This document shows positions 15,025 to 22,433 of a stretch of DNA of 33,129 nt, one piece after another. Position 1 is the stretch's first letter, and each line of letters begins with the position of its first letter. Where the stretch lies: contig CALDIG010000068.1 of the NCBI GenBank assembly GCA_937904375.1, positions 1-33,129 of the forward strand. The letters are read 5' to 3'. Source of the DNA: an uncultured Prevotellaceae bacterium (lineage in GTDB: Bacteria; Bacteroidota; Bacteroidia; Bacteroidales; Muribaculaceae). The notes beneath the pieces are model-generated. The model did not search any database. It was given only the letters and a program-made list of their open reading frames with translations, and was not told the origin of the DNA. Both the position numbers and the translations under genes were made by a program.

Positions 15025-18000
15025 ATGAAAAAGATTTTTTTACTAATCATTTCACTTGCTCTGCTGGCAGTTCAAGGATGGGCATCACCTGTTGACCAGT
15101 CCGCAGCAACATCTATAGCGCAAGATTTCATTATTCACGAAATGGGTCACAGCCACAGTTCACCACTACCTAAGGGTGTTTCCTTGAGACTGGTGCATGC
15201 CGAGGTCAGCAGCGTGGATGTGTCGCAAAACGCCTACTATATTTTCAACACTGGTAGCGGATTTGTCATTGTCTCGGGCGACAATCGCACAGTGCCCATC
15301 CTGGGCTACGGCGATGAGGAATTCGACATGGACGACATGCCATGCGGCCTCCAGTATCTGCTCAACATATACAAAGAGCACATTGACCAACTGCTGGAAA
15401 ACCCCGATATGACGCTGTCACCCACAAAGGCAACAACAGGAACCGATGTGGGCCCTCTGCTCAAAACCAAATGGGACCAAAGAAAGCCCTTTAACAATAA
15501 TTGCCCGTTATATAATGGCAACAAACGCTGTGTGACCGGATGTGTATGCACTGCTCTTTCCCAAATAATGTTTTATTGGACGTATCCTGCCAGCAGCATT
15601 GCAGTCCCTGGTTATACTACAGACACTTACCACTTTTCAATGCCCGAACTGCCTGCAACAACATTTGACTGGAAAAACATGAAAGAAAACTATTCATCAT
15701 ATAACACCACTCAAGCCAATGCCGTTGCAACGCTGATGCAATATGTGGGTCAAGCCATGCGCATGGATTATGGGCCAGATGGCAGTGGAGCAGCTATGTG
15801 TTATGCTGCTCATGCTGCTGTACTGTTTGGCTATGACAAAAATATTTTAAATCAAATATCTATTAGTTCTGATACTGAATGGACAGAAAAAATGCTGACG
15901 GAACTCCGTGCCGGCCGGCCCATTTTCTATGCTGGTGGTTACCCTGGTGGTTCCCATGCTTATGTCGTAGATGGCTACAAGGCTTCAACTGACAAGTATC
16001 ATGTAAACTTTGGATGGGGAGGAAGCTGTGATGGCTATTATTCGTTTAATCATTTTTTAGATTACAATAGCGATCGAGAGATGTATGTGGGATTAAAGCC
16101 TGGTAAACCAGAAATAGATGTGAGCGAAGAGCAGTTATCATTTAATAATATAATTGGTGAGACTGAAACAAAGACCTTTGTCGTGACAGGCTATGCGTTA
16201 AATGGTGACCTTAGTATTAAGCTCAACAATGGGGGCACTATCTATTCTCTCAACAAGACAAGCATCTCGAGGAAAGATGCTACACTGGCGGCATTGGCCG
16301 ATTTTTATGGCAAACAATATAAAGATGCGGCAACTGTGACTGTGACCTACAAGCCCACGAGCGGCGGCACAAGCAACGCCAGCATCACCATAAGCGGTGG
16401 CGGAGCTACCCCTAAAACAATAAGCCTGAGCGGTACTGCCTATACGCCCCAAATTACTGTTGACCCTGCTTCGTTGTCGTTCAATGCCAGCACAGGAGAG
16501 ACAAAAACCGACTATATCAATGTCTATGGAAGTCATCTGACTGGAGATTTGACTTTGACGCTCAATGACAAGAGTGGCAACTTCTGCATCAACACTTTCA
16601 CAATTACAAAAGAATCGGATAATAGTGCCTTTTCTGGAGTGAAAGTGACCTACAGGGCTTTGACGGCCGGCACAAGCAAGGCCAGTATCACCATAAGCGG
16701 TGGTGGGGATACCCCTAAAACGATAAGCCTGAGCGGCACGGCGATTGATCCACAGCTCACGGTAGAGCCTGACACTCTGAGGTTCAGTTGTTATGTAGGA
16801 GAATCAAATAGACAAACTTTATTTGTCAATGGCAGTAACCTGTATGATAGTGTATATTTAAAGCTTCATGATACGAAATCAATATACTCATTAAATAAGA
16901 CTCGTCTCACCCACGAAGATGTAATGAATGGTAGTTATAATTTTGTGCATGTTACCTTCAGACCCACTGAAGTAGGAACATTTTATAGCTATGTAGATGT
17001 GAGTAGCAATTTTGCCGAGCACAAATGGGTGGTCTTGATAGGTGAAGCCTATATGCCAGAAATCACAGTGGAACCCGAGTCGCTGACGTTCACCACTGTA
17101 AATATGGAGACTCAAAATGTTGCTTTTTTCGTCAAGGGGAAGCATTTAAAAAACGGTCTTAATGTGACGCTCAGTGATGATGACGAAAACTATTCTATAA
17201 ATAAGAACAAGATCAACATCTTCGAAGCCCTAGAAGGAGCCTGGGTGACAGTGACCTACCGCCCTAAAGATTTGGGATTAAGCCATGCGAGCATCACAAT
17301 CAGTGGTGGAGGTGCTGAGCCAAAGACCGTGAATATAGACGGCATCAACCTTGCTGCCGACGCTAAGTCAATCTCATTCGACACTACCTATTCGGGCTAT
17401 CAGTCGTCACAAACTATCACACTCACATGTCCTGGACTAACAAAGGACCTTCAATTGTCTGTGCCAAATGTATATCCATCTTTTGGAGCGTCTAAACAGA
17501 CTATCACTCCCGAAGAGGCTGCAGCTGGTGCTGAGGTAAATGTGTTCTTCAGTCCAACTAAATCAGGTCGCATACATGGTGTGCTGAATGTCAATCATGA
17601 AGGATTTAAATCATTAGAGATTCCATTATCGGGAATGGGCATCAAATCGGATGGCTACATCACCGCCTCGACCACAACCTTGTCGCTCGACACTCAAGCC
17701 GGTGAACCCATGAGCAAGACCTTTGAAGTGACTTTCAGCTACCCAAATGGCACCATGATGATGTCTCCAAGGCGTGGGGTTGACGAGAACAATGATGCCA
17801 TTGATGAAACGGCTGTGTCTACGCTCATTGCTTCCAGGAATATAAAACCACAGTCAACTATTGCACACTTCGACAGCCTTACCTTCATTGCAACTCCAGG
17901 TCCCGTTGAACTGGCTCGACCCGATGAACCGATGTCAAGCAAACTCGTTTTAGAGCTTTCAGGCGCCACATGTTTTAGTGTCACACCTTCGGTCATAGAA

Positions 18001-18408
18001 TTGAATACAGTTCCTTGCACTGTAACAGTGACAGTTACTTATCTACCCTGTTGTGAGGGAACTAATGATGCTACTTTAACGATTGGCTTGGAACGCGGAG
18101 CTGCTAAGCCCTTTGTCATGCAGCTGACAGGAACAGCGACTGAAGCAGGCCAAATCTACGCAATACACAGCAACAATGACAAAGAGGCTTCATTGGAGAA
18201 TGGATTGTGTATAAGCCCGAGTGTGTATGCCAAGGAACATGCGATTATCATTGAAAGTCCCATTAATCAGAGTGCTATTATCAGCGACATTGCAGGATGT
18301 GTGACTACTGTAAACCTAGAAGCGGGCCTTAATGTGATACCTGTCAATTCAATGGGCATTTACATCGTCAGAATCCAAGATAAGACTGTGAAACTATTGC
18401 TTAGATGA
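15025..18408 (+). CDS. C10 family (streptopain-like) cysteine peptidase with Ig-like repeats
   Basis: A 1127-residue secreted protease. In order: a signal peptide (about 1-20), an inhibitory pro-domain of the Spi type (about 22-130), and the peptidase C10 domain (about 140-360). The nucleophile is C173 in TGCVCTALSQIMFYW and the histidine is H311 in GSHAYVVDGY, followed by VNFGWGGSCDGYYSF. Then come about five 100-residue beta-sandwich repeats starting near 362, 475, 577, 679 and 778 (each opens PEI/PQI-V-x-P-x-x-LxF and closes ASITISGGG...ISLSG), a less regular one from 877, and a C-terminal sorting-like domain (about 1055-1127, ending GIYIVRIQDKTVKLLLR). Repeats 1 and 2 share a 99-bp near-identical stretch (16342-16440 and 16645-16743), a recent internal duplication. 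Relatives include SpeB, interpain and B. fragilis Bfp. It has the same promoter type as the 216-aa gene. Confidence 0.93.
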   Translation: MKKIFLLIISLALLAVQGWASPVDQSAATSIAQDFIIHEMGHSHSSPLPKGVSLRLVHAEVSSVDVSQNAYYIFNTGSGFVIVSGDNRTVPILGYGDEEFDMDDMPCGLQYLLNIYKEHIDQLLENPDMTLSPTKATTGTDVGPLLKTKWDQRKPFNNNCPLYNGNKRCVTGCVCTALSQIMFYWTYPASSIAVPGYTTDTYHFSMPELPATTFDWKNMKENYSSYNTTQANAVATLMQYVGQAMRMDYGPDGSGAAMCYAAHAAVLFGYDKNILNQISISSDTEWTEKMLTELRAGRPIFYAGGYPGGSHAYVVDGYKASTDKYHVNFGWGGSCDGYYSFNHFLDYNSDREMYVGLKPGKPEIDVSEEQLSFNNIIGETETKTFVVTGYALNGDLSIKLNNGGTIYSLNKTSISRKDATLAALADFYGKQYKDAATVTVTYKPTSGGTSNASITISGGGATPKTISLSGTAYTPQITVDPASLSFNASTGETKTDYINVYGSHLTGDLTLTLNDKSGNFCINTFTITKESDNSAFSGVKVTYRALTAGTSKASITISGGGDTPKTISLSGTAIDPQLTVEPDTLRFSCYVGESNRQTLFVNGSNLYDSVYLKLHDTKSIYSLNKTRLTHEDVMNGSYNFVHVTFRPTEVGTFYSYVDVSSNFAEHKWVVLIGEAYMPEITVEPESLTFTTVNMETQNVAFFVKGKHLKNGLNVTLSDDDENYSINKNKINIFEALEGAWVTVTYRPKDLGLSHASITISGGGAEPKTVNIDGINLAADAKSISFDTTYSGYQSSQTITLTCPGLTKDLQLSVPNVYPSFGASKQTITPEEAAAGAEVNVFFSPTKSGRIHGVLNVNHEGFKSLEIPLSGMGIKSDGYITASTTTLSLDTQAGEPMSKTFEVTFSYPNGTMMMSPRRGVDENNDAIDETAVSTLIASRNIKPQSTIAHFDSLTFIATPGPVELARPDEPMSSKLVLELSGATCFSVTPSVIELNTVPCTVTVTVTYLPCCEGTNDATLTIGLERGAAKPFVMQLTGTATEAGQIYAIHSNNDKEASLENGLCISPSVYAKEHAIIIESPINQSAIISDIAGCVTTVNLEAGLNVIPVNSMGIYIVRIQDKTVKLLLR

Positions 18409-18440
18409 TACTCTTTTTCTTGGAAAAGCAAAATATTCAC

Positions 18441-18541
18441 AAAAAACGAAAGTCAAAATTTTTTCATAAAAACGGTAGCTTATAATAACCCTTGTTATTA
18501 AAGCGGGCGGTTGGTTGCCTTTTAGGGCGAGCAACCGCTTT
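18441..18541 (+). terminator. structured 3' module and terminator, copy B
   Basis: Same order as copy A: AAAAAACGAAAGTCAA, TTCATAAAAACGGTAGCT, a hairpin AATAAC/GTTATT near 18484-18499, then AAGCGGGCGGTTG... with stem GCGGTTG (18507-18513)/CAACCGC (18532-18538) and TTTCTT. The stems differ in sequence from copy A but keep pairing. The second stem overlaps the end of the convergent GDSL gene, so it may end both transcripts. Confidence 0.7.
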
Positions 18542-19775
18542 CTTGCTCTAGAGGTGTCTCCTCTTCTTTGACCTCGGGCTCTGGTTCAGCGACTGGCTTG
18601 ATGGGCGCTACGATGTCGCTGCCGTCGTCTTCGCCGGTGAGCAGTCGCAGCAGGGCTTCGGCGAGGAGGCTGCCTTGTAGGTGATAGCCGTCATTGCCCA
18701 GGTGCAGATGGTCGGTCTTCATGTAATGCGCTCTGAGCCATCGGTTTGACGCTCCCGCTCCGCCCGCCACTTGGTAGAAGTCCCACACTGGCACGTGGTG
18801 GCTCTTGCCGTAGGCGAGGATGAGGTCGCGCACCTCGGCGATGTTGCTTTGTATATGGTAGCCGCGGCTGCCTCGCTTTTGTGTCTCCATGGGCGTGGTG
18901 AGCAGGAATTTCACACGTGGGCACACTCGCCTGATGTCGGTGAGCATCTGGTCGATGTTGGAAGTTATGTTGCCAAATGAGCCGTAAGCCTCATTTGTGC
19001 CCAGCGAGATTATCACTAGCTGCGGCTCCAGATCGCTGAGTTGTAGTGCGAAATTGTCGATGTTCAGGTAGCTGCGGTATGTCGCTCCGTTGTTGCCTAT
19101 GCAGTCAACCACCACACCTCGCTTGCCATTTAGAAGACGCACTCCAAAGAGCGCACCGCTGCCGGTGAGACGCAAGTTGGCGGTGTCGGTCTCGGTGTCA
19201 AGCACATAGTCGGTGGCGTAGCGGCTTCGCTGCTTGCCTTTCACTCTTGTGCCGCTCTGCTCCACATCAAAGGGGGTGGAGTGGGAGTGGTAAATGGTGA
19301 TGCGGTAGAACTCGTCGCCTTGATGTTTCGCTTTGATGCTCAGCGTGGTGCTCGCGCCGCCAAATTTCACCGCTACTCCCGTCATGCCCATGCCAGCGGG
19401 CTTTGACGAGGACAGCAGTCGGCTCGATGCTGAGATTGAGGATGAGGACTTGAGCAGGTAGTCGTTGGGTTCGTTGGTGCCTGCCAGTGCCAGCGGACTG
19501 ATTAGCCCCCGTCCGCCGTTGCCAAAGCGCTCTTGCAGAGTCCTTCTCACCTCGTCGCTGACGATGCCTGGCTGGATGTGTGAGTCGCCGAGGTGTAAGA
19601 TGGTGAACTTGTAGTTGTGACGGCGAGGGTTGTTGAGATAAGCAATGATGTCGTCCCAGTTGTCGCCGTTGAGAACGATGTGGTTAGCCCACGTATTGAT
19701 GCCCGTGGGTTGTGCCATTGCCGTCGCGCCAGTAAGAAGCGCCAAAGCTAGTAGTATGTGCCTGATCTTAGCCAT
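18522..19775 (-). CDS. secreted GDSL/SGNH-family esterase
   Basis: A 417-residue exported hydrolase. A signal peptide covers residues 1-21 (MAKIRHILLALALLTGATAM-AQ). Block I is ILHLGDSHIQPG with nucleophile S65. A beta-rich insert spans about 110-225. Block III is VIISLGTNEAYG (G259-T-N261), and block V is TDHLHLGNDGYH with D355 and H358. This is the Ser-Asp-His SGNH layout seen in Bacteroidota acyl/acetyl esterases acting on glycans. A Glu/Pro-rich tail closes the protein. ATG at 19775 was chosen over the longer frame from 19805 because the signal peptide begins there. The gene is convergent with the C10 peptidase and shares its terminator region. The substrate is not inferable. Confidence 0.88.
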   Translation of the reverse strand: MAKIRHILLALALLTGATAMAQPTGINTWANHIVLNGDNWDDIIAYLNNPRRHNYKFTILHLGDSHIQPGIVSDEVRRTLQERFGNGGRGLISPLALAGTNEPNDYLLKSSSSISASSRLLSSSKPAGMGMTGVAVKFGGASTTLSIKAKHQGDEFYRITIYHSHSTPFDVEQSGTRVKGKQRSRYATDYVLDTETDTANLRLTGSGALFGVRLLNGKRGVVVDCIGNNGATYRSYLNIDNFALQLSDLEPQLVIISLGTNEAYGSFGNITSNIDQMLTDIRRVCPRVKFLLTTPMETQKRGSRGYHIQSNIAEVRDLILAYGKSHHVPVWDFYQVAGGAGASNRWLRAHYMKTDHLHLGNDGYHLQGSLLAEALLRLLTGEDDGSDIVAPIKPVAEPEPEVKEEETPLEQESGCSP

Positions 19776-19802
19776 CTTATGTTCGTAAACTAGAGTCATC
19801 AC

Positions 19803-19860
19803 CAATCTCTAATCTCTAATCGTGCGAAGCACAACTAATCCTTAATCGGCGCGCAGCGCC
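19803..19860 (-). repeat. 7-bp-period repeats and GC hairpin in the GDSL gene leader
   Basis: On the plus strand AATCTCT, AATCTCT, AATCGTG and, a little further on, AATCCTT, AATCGGC form short heptamer runs. They are followed by the self-complementary GGCGCGCAGCGCC. All lie in the predicted leader of the esterase mRNA. Confidence 0.55.
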
Positions 19861-19871
19861 AAAATAGGCTG

Positions 19872-19879
19872 CAAAGTTA
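19872..19879 (-). promoter_or_regulatory. -7 box TAACTTTG for the GDSL esterase
   Basis: TAnnTTTG match on the minus strand, giving a leader of roughly 90 nt to the ATG at 19775. A properly spaced -33 TTG is not evident. Confidence 0.55.
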
Positions 19880-19951
19880 GTTAAAAAACATCTTTCAACG
19901 AGGATTTATTATTAATATTGTGTGCAATTTTGATTTTTTTCGTGTTTTTCT

Positions 19952-19981
19952 TTGAAAATATAAAAAATATTTGTACCTTGT
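19952..19981 (+). promoter_or_regulatory. promoter for the DUF695 gene
   Basis: TTG at 19952-19954, a 19-nt spacer, then TACCTTGT at 19974-19981. This is one step away from the TACCTTTG used by glyA and the toxin gene, with standard spacing. The ATG follows at 20000. Confidence 0.5.
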
Positions 19982-19999
19982 GGCGATTTTTTAAAGCTT

Positions 20000-20449
20000 A
20001 TGGCAAAATTACACATAATAGAGGACTGGTGGACGGCACCAAGCGAAGACAGCGAAGGACGCACGGTGCTGGTCACTGGGCGGCGCGCCCTCGACAATGT
20101 GATTGCCACTGGACGTTACCGCTACCGCATCGAGATGACGTGGCTCTATGAGCCCGACACAGGGGGAATGCCCGACTACCAGACCTCCCGCACTATGGAG
20201 CTGGTGACCGATGCGCTGCAAGAGTCGCTGCGCCGCGACCCGGTTGCGGTGATGACAGGCATCTACACGGGCGCCGGCGAGCGCAACTGGGTGTTTTATG
20301 CTGTCACCCTAAAGGCATTCCAAGCGATGCTAAACCAGGCATTGAGGACTATCGAGGAGCAGCTTCCACTCACCTTCCACGCCGAGGAAGACCCCGACTG
20401 GGAAGAATACCGCGAGATGTGCCAGTGCGAGATAGCACGCGAGGAGTAG
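20000..20449 (+). CDS. DUF695 domain protein
   Basis: A 149-residue soluble protein with no signal peptide. The opening EDWWTAPSEDSEGRTVLVTGRR, the RYRIEMTWLYEPD stretch and the WVFYAVTLKAFQAMLNQAL segment match the DUF695 pattern (a small alpha/beta domain of unknown function, found alone or fused to regulators in many bacteria). It ends acidic (EEDPDWEEY). It appears to be transcribed alone from the promoter at 19952-19981, and a heptamer repeat begins at the base after its stop codon. Confidence 0.75.
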   Translation: MAKLHIIEDWWTAPSEDSEGRTVLVTGRRALDNVIATGRYRYRIEMTWLYEPDTGGMPDYQTSRTMELVTDALQESLRRDPVAVMTGIYTGAGERNWVFYAVTLKAFQAMLNQALRTIEEQLPLTFHAEEDPDWEEYREMCQCEIAREE

Positions 20450-20519
20450 GTGATAAGTGTTAAGTGGCAAGTGGCAAGTGATAAGTGATAAGTGTTAAGT
20501 GTTAAGTGGCAAGTGTTAA
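20450..20519. repeat. heptamer tandem array, 10 units of GTGNNAA
   Basis: Ten perfect-period units in the order GTGATAA, GTGTTAA, GTGGCAA, GTGGCAA, GTGATAA, GTGATAA, GTGTTAA, GTGTTAA, GTGGCAA, GTGTTAA. They start at the base directly after the DUF695 stop codon (20447-20449). Only positions 4-5 vary (AT, TT or GC). This is the same family as 3855-3958. Confidence 0.95.
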
Positions 20520-20566
20520 GTATCTGGAAAAATAGAAAAAACTAAGAATAAAAACTATATACTATC

Positions 20567-20594
20567 AACTTTTAACTATTAACTTTTAATTAAC
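20567..20594. repeat. heptamer run AACTTTT/AACTATT before the small membrane-protein gene
   Basis: Units AACTTTT, AACTATT, AACTTTT, AATTAAC end eight bases before the ATG at 20602. This is another 7-bp-period repeat with a different unit sequence. Confidence 0.65.
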
Positions 20595-20601
20595 AAAGAT
20601 T

Positions 20602-20841
20602 ATGGGGTCAATTGGACTTTATGCACTGCTAGCACTAGGCATTGGCTTGGTTTGTGGCCTTGTAACCAATGTCATCGTCAAGCTTGTGCGCCGTCGCAGT
20701 GCCAGCGCAGCTAATGTGGCTGACGATTTTGACGAGGAGGACTACAGCAGTCACTTCCTCATGTTCAGTCTCGGGTTTACACTCGTGTCTTTCATCGTGA
20801 TCTGCTTTGTGAGCGGAGTATTTGACCAAATCGGTTACTAA
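20602..20841 (+). CDS. small two-helix membrane protein
   Basis: A 79-residue protein with a membrane segment at about residues 5-27, a basic KLVRRR stop and an acidic loop (DDFDEEDY). A second membrane segment lies at about 51-71. The positive-inside rule puts the middle loop start in the cytoplasm. I do not recognise a family. It lies between a heptamer array and a PPOX remnant. Confidence 0.6.
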   Translation: MGSIGLYALLALGIGLVCGLVTNVIVKLVRRRSASAANVADDFDEEDYSSHFLMFSLGFTLVSFIVICFVSGVFDQIGY

Positions 20842-20880
20842 CATTAAAACCACACTGCCTATAGGACATCATTACTCTTT

Positions 20881-20973
20881 TTGAAGTACGAAAATATTAA
20901 AGTAAGACGGCAGGACCGTCTGCTCGACGAAGCAAGGGCGCACGAAATCCTTGCACATACTTTATTTGTGTAA
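20881..20973 (+). pseudogene. 5' remnant of a PPOX/Nim-like flavoprotein gene
   Basis: The frame reads KYENIKVRRQDRLLDEAR, then AHEILAHTLFV and a stop. RRQDR-LLDEARAxEIL is the characteristic N-terminus of Bacteroidales pyridoxamine 5'-phosphate oxidase-family (NimA-like) proteins, which normally continue for about 120 more residues. Here GTA stands where ATG would be expected, and the frame stops after about 30 codons. It is a decayed fragment. Just downstream are short TCTAGA-rich repeats (20990-21015). Confidence 0.45.
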
Positions 20974-21029
20974 TATTTTAAGTTTAAGGCATCTAGAACT
21001 TCTAGAAAATCTAGATATAGAAAATACTT

Positions 21030-21602
21030 ATGTCTAAACAAAACTGGAGACCTGGAACAATGATTTATCCGCTGCCGGCGGTGCTGGTGTCGTGCGGTGC
21101 AACCCCCGAGGAGTATAACCTCTTTACCGCCGCATGGATGGGCACCATCTGCAGCGACCCTGCCATGTGCTATGTGTCGATAAGACCTGAGCGCCACAGC
21201 CACGACATCATTGAGCGCAACATGGCTTTCACCATCAACCTCACCAACGAGGCGCTGGCACAAGCCACCGACTGGTGTGGAGTGCGCTCGGGGCGCGACT
21301 TCGACAAATGGAAAGAGATGGACCTCTCGCCGGTGAAGGGCGTGAAAGTTGCGGCGCCTTACATCGAGGAGGCACCCGTGAGCATTGAGTGCCTGGTCAA
21401 GGACATCATGCGGCTGGGCACGCACGACATGTTCATCGCCGAGGTGCTTAACGTCATCGCCGATGACCGATTCATCGACCCTGCTACTGGCGCCCTCGAC
21501 CTAAAAGAGGCAGGTCTCATCACTTACTGCCACGGCCATTACTACAAGCTAGGCGAAGAGATAGGCCACTTCGGCTGGACAGTGCGCAAGAAGGCGAAAT
21601 AA
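21030..21602 (+). CDS. flavin reductase-like (FMN-binding split-barrel) protein
   Basis: A 190-residue cytoplasmic protein of the flavin reductase-like/DIM6-NTAB group, which binds FMN in a split barrel. Recognisable parts are the opening PLPAVLVSCG, then YNLFTAAWMGTICSDPAMCYVSIRPERHS, the FTINLTNEALA strand, and DWCGVRSGRDFDKW as the loop around the flavin phosphate. The ending YYKLGEEIGHFGWTVRKK is typical of Bacteroidales members. The electron donor and partner are unknown. The ATG at 21030 follows an A/T-rich leader. Confidence 0.85.
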   Translation: MSKQNWRPGTMIYPLPAVLVSCGATPEEYNLFTAAWMGTICSDPAMCYVSIRPERHSHDIIERNMAFTINLTNEALAQATDWCGVRSGRDFDKWKEMDLSPVKGVKVAAPYIEEAPVSIECLVKDIMRLGTHDMFIAEVLNVIADDRFIDPATGALDLKEAGLITYCHGHYYKLGEEIGHFGWTVRKKAK

Positions 21603-21646
21603 TAAAATCTCAAGGATAATTTTTTAAACTCAAAACCCAATAAATT

Positions 21647-22264
21647 ATGAAAAAAACATCATTAGCAATCATTTTTGCCTGCTTTGCGCTGGCGCTGGCG
21701 GCACAGGACGGCATCAAAGTGAAGTATCAAGGTTCAAAACCCACTATCAGCGATTTTGCCTGGAGCTATCTCTCGGTTGCGGCGCTCGACGATGACGGCT
21801 GCATCAACGAGGCCGACCATGCCTTCAAGCAGGCGTGGGTCAAGCAGCGCAACGGGAAAAAACTCGACAAGGGCGAAACACTCACCATCGACAAGAGTAA
21901 CGGCTATGTGTGCTTTGAGTCAAGACACGAGGAGCACAGGCTCAAGATTGAGATGTGCTACTGGAACGAGAGCGACGGCAAGCACAAGCTCGTTGCCTAC
22001 AACGTGTTGAGCTTCCGCGACGGCAATTACGAGCCAGGACAATATGACGGCATCGTGTTCTACCGCTACACCAATGCCACCAAGAAGATGACAATGTGTA
22101 GCGTGCCAGGCTTTAATCGGGTTTATGACGTGGAAGATGGGGCCACCATCTACTTTGACCTGCCACGCGCGGGCAAGGACATCACTGTCAACTACATGAA
22201 CTACAACACCAAGAAAGTTAAGCCCAGAACCCTCAAGTGGACCGGCCGCAAGTTCACCTTCTGA
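21647..22264 (+). CDS. secreted protein of unknown function
   Basis: A 205-residue protein with a signal peptide (residues 1-19, MKKTSLAIIFACFALALAA). The mature part is probably beta-rich, with several aromatic/charged strands (GYVCFESRHEEHRLKIEMCYW, split here into GYVCFESRH and LKIEMCYWNES). It ends in KVKPRTLKWTGRKFTF. There is no recognised domain. It begins 44 nt after the flavin reductase stop, so it may be read through from it, and is closed by a strong intrinsic terminator. Confidence 0.7.
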   Translation: MKKTSLAIIFACFALALAAQDGIKVKYQGSKPTISDFAWSYLSVAALDDDGCINEADHAFKQAWVKQRNGKKLDKGETLTIDKSNGYVCFESRHEEHRLKIEMCYWNESDGKHKLVAYNVLSFRDGNYEPGQYDGIVFYRYTNATKKMTMCSVPGFNRVYDVEDGATIYFDLPRAGKDITVNYMNYNTKKVKPRTLKWTGRKFTF

Positions 22265-22270
22265 AAAAAC

Positions 22271-22297
22271 AGCTCACCCACAGGGTGGGCTTTTTTT
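22271..22297 (+). terminator. intrinsic terminator after the 205-aa gene
   Basis: AGCTCACCC pairs with GGGTGGGCT across a 3-nt ACA loop (one G-T pair), followed by seven T residues. It starts six bases past the stop codon. Confidence 0.9.
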
Positions 22298-22361
22298 AAA
22301 TAAAAATAAACTATTAGGATTTTTTTGAACGTCCCTTTACTGATAACTGAAAACTATTTAC

Positions 22362-22369
22362 TACCTTTG
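22362..22369 (+). promoter_or_regulatory. -7 box TACCTTTG for glyA
   Basis: An exact TAnnTTTG match, 65 nt before the ATG at 22434. The leader is about 60 nt with no evident riboswitch. Confidence 0.75.
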
Positions 22370-22433
22370 CCGTGTGAAAGCGAAAACTTATCAAGATAAA
22401 TCTATAAACAACATTAACATTATTCTTTAAAAG

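Noticed and set aside
20859..21425. 188-codon minus-strand frame over the flavin reductase gene
   Set aside because: Antisense shadow; the plus strand has the flavin reductase motifs.
22370..22433. Glycine or other riboswitch in the glyA leader
   Set aside because: The leader is about 60 nt and A/T-rich with no conserved aptamer features.
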